This document shows, in pieces, positions 47,875-57,679 of a stretch of DNA of 64,000 nt (position 1 is the first letter of the stretch; each line of letters opens with the position of its first letter). The DNA lies in contig NZ_CP154630.1 in assembly GCF_039555535.1 (NCBI RefSeq), positions 4,353,001 to 4,417,000 on the forward strand, in the 5' to 3' direction. A model generated the notes under the pieces. That model had not been told where the DNA came from, made no database searches, and worked only from the letters and a program-made list of their open reading frames with translations. Made by a program: the position numbers and the translations under genes. The stretch is from Stenotrophomonas maltophilia. Lineage in GTDB: Bacteria > Pseudomonadota > Gammaproteobacteria > Xanthomonadales > Xanthomonadaceae.

Positions 47875-50800
47875 GTGGGCTTTTCGACGATCTTCATCCG
47901 CCGCCCGATCGCTACCTCGCTGTTGATGGCGGGCCTGTTGCTGCTGGGCATCCTCGGTTACCGCAAGCTGCCGGTGTCGGCGCTGCCGGAAATCGATGCG
48001 CCCAGCCTGGTGGTCACCACCCAGTACCCCGGCGCCAACGCCACCACCATGGCCTCGCTGGTCACCACGCCACTGGAGCGCCAGTTCGGACAGATCTCCG
48101 GGCTGGAACTGATGACGTCGGACTCGTCGGCCGGGTTGTCGACGATCATCCTGCAGTTCTCGATGGACCGCGACATCGACATCGCCGCGCAGGACGTGCA
48201 GGCGGCGATCCGCCAGGCCACCCTGCCCTCGTCGCTGCCCTACCAGCCGGTCTACAACCGGGTGAATCCGGCCGACGCGGCCATCGTCACCCTGAAGCTG
48301 ACCTCCGACACGCGCCCGCTGCGTGACGTCAACAATTACGCCGACTCGATCCTGGCCCAGCGCCTGTCGCAGGTGCAGGGCGTGGGCCTGGTCTCGATTG
48401 CCGGCAACGTACGCCCGGCCGTGCGCATCCAGGTCAATCCGGCGCAGCTGTCGAACATGGGCCTGACCCTGGAGCAGCTGCGCAGCGCGCTCACCCAGGC
48501 CAACGTCAATGCGCCGAAGGGCTCGTTGAACGGCAAGACCCAGTCCTACAGCATCGGCACCAACGACCAGCTGGCCAGCGCTGCCGAGTACCGCGACACC
48601 ATCATCAGCTACAAGAACGGCCGCCCGGTGCGGTTGTCCGACGTGGCCGAGGTGGTCGATGGCGTGGAGAACGACCAGCTGGCGGCCTGGGCCGATGGCA
48701 AGCCGGCGGTGCTGCTGGAAGTGCGCCGGCAGCCGGGCGCCAACATCGTGCAGACCGTCGAGCGCATCCGCGCGATCCTGCCGCAGCTGCAGGGCGTGCT
48801 GCCGGCCGACGTGCACCTGGAGATCTTCAACGACCGCACCGAGACCATCCGCGCCTCGGTGCATGAAGTGCAGTTCACCCTGATCCTCACCATCGGCCTG
48901 GTGGTGGCGGTGATCTTCGTGTTCCTGCGCCGGCTGTGGGCCACGATCATTCCCTCGGTGGCAGTACCGCTGTCGCTGGCCGGCACCTTCGCGGTGATGG
49001 CCTTCGCCGGCATGTCGCTGGACAACCTCTCGCTGATGGCGCTGGTGGTGGCCACCGGCTTCGTGGTCGACGATGCGATCGTGATGATCGAGAACATCGT
49101 GCGTTACATCGAGCAGGGCAAGAGTGGCAAGGAAGCGGCCGAGATCGGCGCGCGCCAGATCGGCTTCACCGTGCTGTCGCTGACCGTGTCGCTGGTGGCG
49201 GTGTTCCTGCCGCTGCTGCTGATGCCCGGTGTCACCGGTCGCCTGTTCCACGAGTTTGCCTGGGTGCTGAGCATCGCCGTGGTGCTGTCGATGCTGATCT
49301 CGCTGACGCTCACCCCGATGATGTGCGCCTACCTGCTCAAGCCCGACGCGCTGCCCGAGGGCGAAGACGCGCACGAGCGCGCAGCGGCGGCCGGCAAGCA
49401 GAACCTGTGGACGCGCACCGTGGGCCTGTACGAGCGCAGCCTGGACTGGGTGCTGGACCACCAGCGCGCCACCCTGGCCGTGGCCGGCGGCGCGCTGGTG
49501 CTGACCGTACTGCTGTATGTGCTGATTCCCAAGGGTCTGCTGCCCGAACAGGACACCGGCCTGATCACCGGCGTGGTGCAGGCCGACCAGAACATCGCCT
49601 TCCCACAGATGGAACAGCGCACCAGGCAGGTGGCCGAAGCGCTGCGCCAGGACCCGGACGTGACCGGCGTATCGGCCTTCATCGGCGCGGGCAGCATGAA
49701 CCCCACGCTCAACCAGGGCCAGCTGTCGATCGTGCTGAAGGAGCGCAGCCAGCGCGATGGCCTGGAGGAGATCCTGCCGCGCCTGCAGAAGGCAGTGGCC
49801 GGCATTCCGGGCGTGGCCCTGTACCTCAAGCCGGTGCAGGACGTGACCCTGGATACCCGCGTGGCCGCCACCGAGTACCAGTACTCGCTGTCGGACGTGG
49901 ACAGCGCCGAAGTGGCCAAGCAGGCCACGCGCCTGACCGAGGCGCTGCGCAAGCGCCCGGAGCTTGCCGACGTCGACAACAACCTGTCCAACCAGGGCCG
50001 TGCGCTTGAGCTGAACATCGACCGCGACAAGGCAAGCGTGCTGGGCGTGCCGATGCAGACCATCGATGACACGCTCTACGATGCGTTTGGACAGCGCCAG
50101 ATCTCGACCATCTTCACCGAGCTCAACCAGTACCGCGTGGTGCTGGAAGTGGCACCGGAGTTCCGCACCAGTACCGCACTGATGGAACAGCTGGCCGTCG
50201 CCTCCAACGGCGCCGGCGCGCTGACCGGTACCAACGCCACCAGTTTCGGCCAGGTCACCTCGTCCAACTCGTCCACCGCCACCGGCATCGGCGCGCAGAA
50301 CACCGGCATCACCGTCGGTGCCGGCAACATCATCCCGCTGTCGGCGCTGGCCGAAGGCAAGGTGAGCAGCGCGCCGCTGGTTGTCAGCCACCAGCAGCAG
50401 CTGCCGGCGGTGACGGTCTCGTTCAACGTGGCGCCGGGGTATTCGCTGTCCGAAGCGGTGCGTGCAATCCAGGAGACCAAGGACAGCCTGGACATGCCGA
50501 CCCACCTGCATGCCGAGTTCATCGGCAAGGCCGCCGAATTCACCGGCAGCCAGACCGATGTGGTGTGGCTGCTGCTGGCCTCGCTGGTAGTGATCTACAT
50601 CGTGCTGGGCGTGCTCTACGAGAGCTACATCCACCCGATCACGATCATCTCCACGCTGCCACCGGCCGGTGTCGGCGCGCTGCTGGCGCTGATGCTGTGC
50701 GGGCTGAGCCTGTCGGTGGACGGCATCGTCGGCATCGTGCTGCTGATCGGCATCGTCAAGAAGAACGGCATCATGATGGTGGACTTCGCCATCGAGGCGC

Positions 50801-51108
50801 GACGCGCCGGAGCCAACGCGCACGAGGCGATCCGCCGTGCCTGCCTGCTGCGCTTCCGCCCGATCATGATGACCACCGCTGCGGCCATGCTCGGTGCGCT
50901 GCCGCTGGCGCTGGGCACCGGCATCGGCTCGGAACTGCGCCGCCCGCTCGGCATCGCCATCGTCGGCGGCCTGCTGCTGTCCCAGCTGGTCACGCTGTAC
51001 ACCACGCCGGTGATCTACCTGTACATGGAGCGCTTCTCCGAATGGCTTGCCCGCCGCCGCGAACAGCGCGCGCTGCGCAACGGTTCGCTGCAGGAGCCGC
51101 AGGCATGA
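47875..51108 (+). CDS. smeJ: RND multidrug efflux transporter (MdtB/SmeJ-like)
   Basis: The 1077-residue inner-membrane pump starts at a GTG preceded by AAGGATC. Features of AcrB-type RND proteins: N-terminal FIRRPIATSLLMAGLLLLGI, large periplasmic loops after helices 1 and 7, and the proton-relay helix 4 with GFVVDDAIVMIENIVRYIEQ. IVKKNGIMMVDFAIEARRAG near the C terminus is the second proton-relay region. With SmeK it would form a mixed trimer as MdtB and MdtC do. It lies 74 bp after smeI. Confidence 0.9.
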   Translation: MGFSTIFIRRPIATSLLMAGLLLLGILGYRKLPVSALPEIDAPSLVVTTQYPGANATTMASLVTTPLERQFGQISGLELMTSDSSAGLSTIILQFSMDRDIDIAAQDVQAAIRQATLPSSLPYQPVYNRVNPADAAIVTLKLTSDTRPLRDVNNYADSILAQRLSQVQGVGLVSIAGNVRPAVRIQVNPAQLSNMGLTLEQLRSALTQANVNAPKGSLNGKTQSYSIGTNDQLASAAEYRDTIISYKNGRPVRLSDVAEVVDGVENDQLAAWADGKPAVLLEVRRQPGANIVQTVERIRAILPQLQGVLPADVHLEIFNDRTETIRASVHEVQFTLILTIGLVVAVIFVFLRRLWATIIPSVAVPLSLAGTFAVMAFAGMSLDNLSLMALVVATGFVVDDAIVMIENIVRYIEQGKSGKEAAEIGARQIGFTVLSLTVSLVAVFLPLLLMPGVTGRLFHEFAWVLSIAVVLSMLISLTLTPMMCAYLLKPDALPEGEDAHERAAAAGKQNLWTRTVGLYERSLDWVLDHQRATLAVAGGALVLTVLLYVLIPKGLLPEQDTGLITGVVQADQNIAFPQMEQRTRQVAEALRQDPDVTGVSAFIGAGSMNPTLNQGQLSIVLKERSQRDGLEEILPRLQKAVAGIPGVALYLKPVQDVTLDTRVAATEYQYSLSDVDSAEVAKQATRLTEALRKRPELADVDNNLSNQGRALELNIDRDKASVLGVPMQTIDDTLYDAFGQRQISTIFTELNQYRVVLEVAPEFRTSTALMEQLAVASNGAGALTGTNATSFGQVTSSNSSTATGIGAQNTGITVGAGNIIPLSALAEGKVSSAPLVVSHQQQLPAVTVSFNVAPGYSLSEAVRAIQETKDSLDMPTHLHAEFIGKAAEFTGSQTDVVWLLLASLVVIYIVLGVLYESYIHPITIISTLPPAGVGALLALMLCGLSLSVDGIVGIVLLIGIVKKNGIMMVDFAIEARRAGANAHEAIRRACLLRFRPIMMTTAAAMLGALPLALGTGIGSELRRPLGIAIVGGLLLSQLVTLYTTPVIYLYMERFSEWLARRREQRALRNGSLQEPQA

Positions 51109-51139
51109 TCCTCGCCCCGCTGCTGCGGGGGACCGCACG

Positions 51140-54100
51140 ATGAACCTGTCCGGCCCCTTCATCCGCCGCCCGATCGGCACCGCGCTGCTGGCCATCGGCC
51201 TGTTCATGGTCGGCCTGATCTGCTACCTGCGCCTGGGCGTGTCGGCGCTGCCGAACATCGAGATCCCGGTGATCTTCGTGCACGCCAGCCAGTCCGGCGC
51301 CGATGCGGCGACCATGGCCTCCACGGTCACCGCGCCGCTGGAACGCCACCTTGGCCAGCTGCCGGGCATCGACCGCATGCGCTCGTCGAGCTCGGAAGGC
51401 AGCTCGCTGGTGTTCATGATCTTCCAGAGCGGCCACAACATCGATTCGGCCGCGCTGGACGTACAGACCGCGATCAACTCGGCACAGGCCGACCTGCCCT
51501 CGGGCATGGGCTCGCCGATGTACCAGAAGGCGAACCCGAACGACGACCCGGTGATTGCGATCGCGCTGACCTCGCAGACGCAGTCGGCCGACGAGCTGTA
51601 CAACGTGGCCGATTCGCTGCTGGCGCAGCGCATCCGCCAGATCACCGGCGTTGCTTCGGTCGACATCGCCGGTGCCTCGACGCCAGCGGTACGCGTGGAC
51701 GTCAACCTGCGCCTGATGAACGCGCTGGGCCTGACCGCCGATGACCTGCGCAACGCCGTGCGCGCGGCCAACGTGACCTCGCCCACCGGCTTCCTCAGCG
51801 ATGGCAACACCACCACCGCGATCATTGCCAACGACTCGGTGGCGCGCGCCGCCGACTTCGCCGACCTGGTGGTCAAGACGCAGGGCGATGGCCGGGTGAT
51901 CCGTCTCAAGGACGTCGCCAATGTCTACGACGGCCAGCAGGACGCCTACCAGGCCGCGTGGTTCGACCACAAACCGGCGGTGGTGATGTACGTGTTCACC
52001 CGTGCCGGCGCCAACATCGTGGAGACCGTGGACCGGGTCAAGGCACAGATCCCGACCCTGCGCGACTACCTGCAGCCGGGCACCACGATGACGCCGTACT
52101 TCGACCGTACGCCGACCATCCGTTCGTCGCTGCATGAAGTGCAGATCACCCTGCTGATCAGCCTGGCGATGGTGGTGCTGACCATGGCGCTGTTCCTGCG
52201 CCGGCTGGCACCGACGCTGATCGCCGCGGTGACCGTGCCGCTGTCGCTGGCCGGTGCCGCGCTGGTGATGTACGTGATGGGCTTCACCCTGAACAACCTG
52301 AGCCTGCTGGCGCTGGTGATCGCGATCGGCTTCGTTGTCGACGACGCAATCGTGGTGATCGAGAACATCATGCGCCACCTCGACGAGGGCATGCCGCGCA
52401 TGCAGGCGGCGCTGACCGGTGCACGCGAGATCGGCTTCACCATCGTCTCGATCACCGCCTCTCTGGTGGCGGTATTCATCCCGCTGCTGTTCGCCAGCGG
52501 CATGATGGGCGCGTTCTTCCGCGAGTTCACCGTCACCCTGGTGGCGGCGATCGTGGTTTCGATGATCGTCTCGCTTACGCTCACCCCGGCGCTGTGCAGC
52601 CGCTTCCTCAGCGCCCACGATCACGCTGCGCCGCCGTCGCGCTTCGGCCGCTGGCTCGATGCCGGCCACGAACGCATGCTACGCGTCTACACCGTGTTCC
52701 TCGACTTCTCGCTGCGCCACGCGCTGCTGCTGTCGCTGACCCCGCTGATCCTGATCGGCGCCACCGTCTTCCTGTTCGGCGCGGTGAAGAAGGGCGCGTT
52801 CCCGCCGCAGGACACCGGCCTGATCTGGGGCCGTGCCAACTCCAGTGCCACCGTGTCCTTCGAGGACATGGTGGCCCGCCAGCGCCGCATCACCGACATG
52901 CTGATGGCCGACCCCGCGGTGAAGACCGTGGGCGTGCGCCTGGGCAGTGGCCGCCAGGGCTCCAGCGCACAGTTCAACATCGAGCTGAAGTCGCGCAGCG
53001 ACGGCCGCCGCGAAACCACCGCGCATGCGCTGGCACGGTTGAGCGCCAAGGCCGACCGTTACCCCGACCTGCAGCTGCGCCTGCGCGCGATCCAGGATCT
53101 TCCCAGCAACGATGGCGGCGGTTCCAGCCAGGGCGCGCAGTACCGCATCTCGCTGCAGGGCAACGACCTGGCATCGCTTCAGGAATGGCTGCCAAAGCTG
53201 CAGGCGGAATTGAAGAAGAACCCGAAGCTGCGCGACGTCGGCACCGACGTGGACAACGCCGGCCTGCGCCAGAACATCGAGATCGACCGCGCCAAGGCCG
53301 CGCGCCTGGGCATCACCGTCGGCGCCATCGATGGCGCGCTGTACGGTGCGTTCGGCCAGCGCCAGATCTCCACCATCTACTCCGACATCAACCAGTACAG
53401 CGTGGTGGTCAACGCCCTGCCCTCGCAGACGGCCACACCGGCGGCGCTGGACGAGGTGTACGTGCGTGCGCGCAACGGCGACATGGTGCCGATCACCGCG
53501 GTGGCGACCCAGGTACCGGGGCTGGCGCCGTCGCAGATCACCCATGAAAACCAGTACACGACGATGGACCTGAGCTACAACCTGGCGCCGGACGTGAGCA
53601 TGGGGGAGGCCAAGGCGATCATCGATGCCACGGTGGCCGGCATGCGCATGCCCGGCGACATCCGCCTGGCCGATGACGCCGGTTTCGGCTTCAACTCCGA
53701 CCCCAGCGACATGCTGATCCTGGTGTTTGCCGCGATCCTGACCGTGTACCTGGTGCTGGGCATGCTCTACGAGAGCCTGATCCACCCGGTCACCATCCTG
53801 TCCACGCTGCCGGCGGCGGGCGTGGGTGCGCTGCTGGCGTTGTTCGGCACCAACACCGAGTTGTCGGTGATCTCGATGATCGCGCTGGTGCTGCTGATCG
53901 GCATCGTCAAGAAGAACGCGATCATGATGATCGACTTCGCGCTGGTGGCGCAGCGCGAGCATGGGCTGGCGCCGCGCGATGCCGCGCGCGAGGCCAGCAT
54001 CGTGCGCTTCCGCCCGATCATGATGACCACGATGGTGGCGATCCTGGCGGCGGTGCCGCTGGCGATCGGCCTGGGCGAAGGGTCCGAGCTGCGGCGTCCG

Positions 54101-54262
54101 CTGGGCATCGCGATGATCGGCGGCCTGCTGTTCTCGCAGAGCCTGACCCTGCTCAGCACGCCGGCGCTGTACGTGATCTTCTCCTGCCTGGCCGAACGCT
54201 GGCGGGCACGTCGTGCACGCAAGCGCGAAGCGAAGCTGCTCAAGCGCGCGCAGCGGGCGTAG
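51140..54262 (+). CDS. smeK: RND multidrug efflux transporter (MdtC/SmeK-like)
   Basis: The 1040-residue pump is the second RND gene of the operon, 31 bp after smeJ, read from the ATG at 51140 (MNLSGPFIRRPIGTALLAIG). It has the same 12-helix plan with GFVVDDAIVVIENIMRHLDE in helix 4 and IVKKNAIMMIDFALVAQREH later, and a basic C terminus (RWRARRARKREAKLLKRAQR). Two RND proteins with one adaptor is typical of MdtABC-type pumps. SmeIJK contributes to aminoglycoside and other resistance in S. maltophilia; this is known for the family, not shown here. Confidence 0.9.
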   Translation: MNLSGPFIRRPIGTALLAIGLFMVGLICYLRLGVSALPNIEIPVIFVHASQSGADAATMASTVTAPLERHLGQLPGIDRMRSSSSEGSSLVFMIFQSGHNIDSAALDVQTAINSAQADLPSGMGSPMYQKANPNDDPVIAIALTSQTQSADELYNVADSLLAQRIRQITGVASVDIAGASTPAVRVDVNLRLMNALGLTADDLRNAVRAANVTSPTGFLSDGNTTTAIIANDSVARAADFADLVVKTQGDGRVIRLKDVANVYDGQQDAYQAAWFDHKPAVVMYVFTRAGANIVETVDRVKAQIPTLRDYLQPGTTMTPYFDRTPTIRSSLHEVQITLLISLAMVVLTMALFLRRLAPTLIAAVTVPLSLAGAALVMYVMGFTLNNLSLLALVIAIGFVVDDAIVVIENIMRHLDEGMPRMQAALTGAREIGFTIVSITASLVAVFIPLLFASGMMGAFFREFTVTLVAAIVVSMIVSLTLTPALCSRFLSAHDHAAPPSRFGRWLDAGHERMLRVYTVFLDFSLRHALLLSLTPLILIGATVFLFGAVKKGAFPPQDTGLIWGRANSSATVSFEDMVARQRRITDMLMADPAVKTVGVRLGSGRQGSSAQFNIELKSRSDGRRETTAHALARLSAKADRYPDLQLRLRAIQDLPSNDGGGSSQGAQYRISLQGNDLASLQEWLPKLQAELKKNPKLRDVGTDVDNAGLRQNIEIDRAKAARLGITVGAIDGALYGAFGQRQISTIYSDINQYSVVVNALPSQTATPAALDEVYVRARNGDMVPITAVATQVPGLAPSQITHENQYTTMDLSYNLAPDVSMGEAKAIIDATVAGMRMPGDIRLADDAGFGFNSDPSDMLILVFAAILTVYLVLGMLYESLIHPVTILSTLPAAGVGALLALFGTNTELSVISMIALVLLIGIVKKNAIMMIDFALVAQREHGLAPRDAAREASIVRFRPIMMTTMVAILAAVPLAIGLGEGSELRRPLGIAMIGGLLFSQSLTLLSTPALYVIFSCLAERWRARRARKREAKLLKRAQRA

Positions 54263-54300
54263 AAGGGCCCATCCTCGCATGGCGCGGATCGACTGAAACG

Positions 54301-54358
54301 GTAGCGCCGGGCCATGCCCGGCGGATGCGGATGGTGGGTGCGGACCGACGGTCCGCAC
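54301..54358. repeat. SMAG REP copy and GTGCGGACC hairpin
   Basis: GTAGCGCCGGGCCATGCCCG begins a full copy at 54301-54323; GTGCGGACCGACGGTCCGCAC-like hairpin follows at 54338-54358. They separate smeK from the FUSC gene. Confidence 0.8.
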
Positions 54359-54414
54359 TCCATATTTCACGCGCACCCCGCAATAATGGAGCTCGATCCT
54401 TCCACCGAGCCTGC

Positions 54415-56592
54415 ATGTCCGCCCGCCAATCCCGCCTCAGCCGCTTGTGGGCCCACGAGAAGGCCAGTTATGGCCTGCGGGTGTTCATCGCCCTGACGGC
54501 GGCGCTTGCCGTGTGCTGGCATCTGGACGCGCTCACGGCGCTGCCCGGCGTGTTCCTCGGCATCATCGCCAGTGCCATCGCCGAAACCGACGACAACTGG
54601 TGGGGCCGGACAAAGGCGGTACTGCTGTCGCTGCTGTGTTTCTGTATCGCTGCAGCCTCGGTGATCTGGCTGTTCCCGTGGCCGTGGATCTTCATCGGCG
54701 CACTGGCACTGTCCACCTTCTGCCTGACCCTGCTCGGCGCACTCGGCGAGCGCTACGCATCCATCGCCCAAGCCACGGTAACGCTGGCGATCTACACCAT
54801 GATCGGCCTGGAGCAGCATGGCGCTACCGATCTGCACAGCGCGCTGGACGCCGTCAGCCACCTGCTGGCGGGTGCCGTCTGGTACGGACTGCTGTCGATC
54901 CTGTGGACCACGCTGTTCGCCAACCGCCCGGTGCGCGAGCGCGTGGCGCGGCTCTACATCGAACTGGGCCGCTACCTGCAGCTGAAGGCCGCCCTGTTCG
55001 AGCCGGTGCGCGAGGCCGACCTGCAACGCCGCCAGCTCGATCTGGCCGAGCAGAACCGGCGCGTGGTCGGCGCGTTGAACGAGGCCAAGACGGCGATCCT
55101 GGCCCGCTTCGGCCGCTCCGGCCGGCCCGGGGTGAACTCCGGCCTGTACCTGCGCCTGTACTACATGGCGCAGGATTTCCACGAGCGCGCCAGCTCCTCG
55201 CACTACCCGTATGGCGCGCTGGTCGACGCCTTCTTCCACAGCGACGTGCTGTACCGCTGCCAGCGCCTGCTCGACCTGCAGGGCCAGGCCTGCGCGCGGC
55301 TGGGCGAGGCGATCCGCCTGCGCCGTCCGTTCGTGTATGGCGAAAGCAACCAGCAGGCCGGGCGCGATCTGGCCGATGCGCTGGCCTACCTGCGCGACCA
55401 GCAGCGCCCGCAGTGGCAGCGCCTGCTGGGCTCGCTGGACCTGCTGGTGCACAACCTGCGCAGCATCGAGCGCCGCCTGCTGGACGCCGAACGCTCCGAG
55501 GCCAGCCTCGACAATGTCGATACGCGCCTGCGCGACAGCAATCCGCACACCCTGCGCGAGATGGGCGTGCGCCTGCGCCAGCAGCTCACGCCCGGCTCGG
55601 TGCTGTTCCGCCATGGCTTGCGCATGGCGCTGGCACTGATCGCCGGTTTCGCGGCCATCCGGCTGTTCAACGCACAGAACGGTTCTTGGGTACTGCTGAC
55701 CATCGTATTCGTGTGCCGACCCAACTTCGGTGCCACCCGCCAGCGCCTGGCGCAGCGCATCGTCGGCACCGTGGCCGGCCTCGTGCTCACCTGGGCATTG
55801 CTGCAGCTGTTCCCGCAGCTGCACGTACAGCTGCTGATCGCGCTGCTGTCGGCGCTGCTGTTCTTCTTCACCCGTACCGATCGCTACCTGGTGGCATCGG
55901 CGGCGATCACCGTGATGGCCCTGACCTGCTTCAACCTGATCGGCGATGGCTTCGTGCTGATCGTGCCGCGCATGGTCGATACGCTGCTGGGCTGCGCGAT
56001 CGCCGCCGCCGCCGCGTTCCTGATCCTGCCCGACTGGCAGGGCCGCCAGCTGCATCGGGTGCTGGCGCGGGTGCTGGATACCGCCGCGCGCTACCTCGAT
56101 TCGGTGCTGGGCCAGTACCGCAGCGGCATGCGCGATGACCTGGCCTATCGCATCGCCCGCCGCGACATGCACAACGCCGATGCCGCGCTGTCCACCGCGC
56201 TGTCGAACATGCTGCGTGAGCCCGGCCACGTGCGCCGCAACCTGGATGCCGGCTTCCACTTCCTGGCCCTGTCCAACACCCTGCTGGGCCACCTCTCGGC
56301 GCTTGGCGCGCACCGCGACCAGGTGGACAGCTACGCCAGTGATCCGCTGGCATTGGCGGCCGGTGATCGCGTGCGCAAGGCGCTGCAGCAGCTGGCCACC
56401 GCCCTGGCCGCACGCCAGCCAGTCGCCGAAGATGACAACGATGCCGATCGCGCGGTGGCCGCCGAGCTGGAACAGATCGATGAGGCGATGCCGCCGAAGC
56501 TGCAGCTGATACGCACGCAGATGGCGCTGGTGCTGCGGTTGCTGCCGAAAGTGCGGGCGGCGGCGAATGAGGCAGTGCGTACGCTCACCTGA
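54415..56592 (+). CDS. FUSC/YccS family membrane protein
   Basis: The 725-residue protein has two sets of about six transmembrane helices (from VFIALTAALAVCWHLDALTA and from GLRMALALIAGFAAIRLFNA) separated by long soluble helical regions, with a soluble C-terminal domain. This is the YccS/FUSC plan. The second set contains GSWVLLTIVFVCRPNFGATR, typical of the family. Related proteins (AaeB) export aromatic acids; the substrate of YccS is unknown. It follows smeK by 152 bp with a REP in between, so it may be transcribed separately. Confidence 0.88.
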   Translation: MSARQSRLSRLWAHEKASYGLRVFIALTAALAVCWHLDALTALPGVFLGIIASAIAETDDNWWGRTKAVLLSLLCFCIAAASVIWLFPWPWIFIGALALSTFCLTLLGALGERYASIAQATVTLAIYTMIGLEQHGATDLHSALDAVSHLLAGAVWYGLLSILWTTLFANRPVRERVARLYIELGRYLQLKAALFEPVREADLQRRQLDLAEQNRRVVGALNEAKTAILARFGRSGRPGVNSGLYLRLYYMAQDFHERASSSHYPYGALVDAFFHSDVLYRCQRLLDLQGQACARLGEAIRLRRPFVYGESNQQAGRDLADALAYLRDQQRPQWQRLLGSLDLLVHNLRSIERRLLDAERSEASLDNVDTRLRDSNPHTLREMGVRLRQQLTPGSVLFRHGLRMALALIAGFAAIRLFNAQNGSWVLLTIVFVCRPNFGATRQRLAQRIVGTVAGLVLTWALLQLFPQLHVQLLIALLSALLFFFTRTDRYLVASAAITVMALTCFNLIGDGFVLIVPRMVDTLLGCAIAAAAAFLILPDWQGRQLHRVLARVLDTAARYLDSVLGQYRSGMRDDLAYRIARRDMHNADAALSTALSNMLREPGHVRRNLDAGFHFLALSNTLLGHLSALGAHRDQVDSYASDPLALAAGDRVRKALQQLATALAARQPVAEDDNDADRAVAAELEQIDEAMPPKLQLIRTQMALVLRLLPKVRAAANEAVRTLT

Positions 56593-56600
56593 CAACTGCC

Positions 56601-56654
56601 GCCGGGCATGGCCCGGCGCTACCGGTGCTGCTTCCACGCGTGGCGTGGATCTAC
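56601..56654. repeat. Inverted SMAG REP copies after the FUSC gene
   Basis: GCCGGGCATGGCCCGGCGCT ending CTAC (56601-56622), and CCACGCGTGGCGTGGATCTAC (about 56634-56654), both in the reverse orientation (ending CTAC). Confidence 0.8.
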
Positions 56655-56747
56655 TGTGCCGTGCGCAACAGCGCGTTGCGCCTGGCGCTGCATCCCGATC
56701 ACGTTCCCGCGCGGATACTGGGTGATCCTCTGCTCCTGGACGCCCCC

Positions 56748-57542
56748 ATGAAGATCGAACTCGCCGGCCGCACCGCGCTGGTCACCGCATCCACCGCCGG
56801 CATCGGCCTGGCGATCGCCCAGGGTCTTGCCGCAGCGGGTGCGCGGGTCATTCTCAATGGCCGCAGCACCGACAGCGTCGAACGCGCCCGCCAGCGCGTG
56901 CTCGCCGCCGTTCCGGGTGCCGAGGTGACCGGCGTCGCCGCCGACCTCTCCGATGCAGCCGGCGTCGATACCCTGCTGGCCGGCCTGCCCAAGGTCGACA
57001 TCCTGGTCAACAACGCCGGCATCTTCGGCCCCGAGGACTTCTTCGAGACCGAAGACGCCACCTGGGAGCGCTACTGGCAGACCAACGTGATGTCCGGCGT
57101 GCGCCTGTCGCGGGCGCTGCTGCCGGCGATGGTCGACGCCGGCTGGGGCCGCGTGCTGTTCATCTCCTCCGAATCGGCACGCAACATTCCCGCCGACATG
57201 ATCCATTACGGGGTCAGCAAGACCGCGCAGCTGTCGCTGTCGCGCGGCCTGGCCAAGCGCGTGGCCGGCAGTGGTGTCACCGTCAATGCGGTGCTGCCCG
57301 GCCCGACCCTGTCCGATGGCTTCGCGGCAATGTTCGAAGATGAACGCCAGCGCAGTGGCAAGCCGCTGGAGCAGATCGGCCGCGAATTCGTCATGGCACA
57401 CCGGCCGTCTTCGGTGATCCAGCGCACTGCCACGGTCGAGGAAGTGGCCAACATGGTGGTGTACCTGGCGTCCTCGCAGGCTTCGGCCACATCCGGTGCG
57501 GCACTGCGCGTGGATGGCGGCGTGGTCGACGATATCGTCTGA
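56748..57542 (+). CDS. SDR family oxidoreductase
   Basis: The 264-residue short-chain dehydrogenase has the NAD(P)-binding glycine motif ALVTASTAGIGLAIA (Ala-Ser-Thr-Ala in place of Thr-Gly-Xaa-Xaa), NNAGI, and the catalytic set Ser (near 140), Tyr154 and Lys158 (IHYGVSK). The shape ALVTASTAGIG and the C terminus ATSGAALRVDGGVVDDIV resemble FabG-like and uncharacterised 3-oxoacyl reductases. The substrate is not predictable. It stands alone between REP repeats. Confidence 0.88.
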   Translation: MKIELAGRTALVTASTAGIGLAIAQGLAAAGARVILNGRSTDSVERARQRVLAAVPGAEVTGVAADLSDAAGVDTLLAGLPKVDILVNNAGIFGPEDFFETEDATWERYWQTNVMSGVRLSRALLPAMVDAGWGRVLFISSESARNIPADMIHYGVSKTAQLSLSRGLAKRVAGSGVTVNAVLPGPTLSDGFAAMFEDERQRSGKPLEQIGREFVMAHRPSSVIQRTATVEEVANMVVYLASSQASATSGAALRVDGGVVDDIV

Positions 57543-57554
57543 AGTTCTGCAGGT

Positions 57555-57619
57555 GTGCGGGCCAACGGTCCGCACCCACCGACATGGGGTCTGGGGAGAT
57601 CCACGCCATGCGTGGATCG
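57555..57619. repeat. GTGCGG hairpin and SMAG REP copy
   Basis: GTGCGGGCCAACGGTCCGCAC-type hairpin at about 57555-57575 and a SMAG core GATCCACGCCATGCGTGGATC at 57599-57619, 60 bp before the MFS-acyltransferase gene. Confidence 0.75.
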
Positions 57620-57679
57620 CCCCACCGCAGTCCCGACACACGGGCAGGAATGCTAGGCTGCGCCGGTCAAGGAGGTTCC

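Noticed and set aside
47536..51207. A 1223-codon open frame on the minus strand opposite the RND pump gene
   Set aside because: It mirrors smeJ, has a His/Gln/Arg-rich composition with no recognisable domain, and arises from third-position GC bias in high-GC DNA. The same holds for long antisense frames opposite accC (6482-8146), icd (40089-42569), purH (17735-19627), FUSC (54367-56637) and the MFS fusion (57653-59734).
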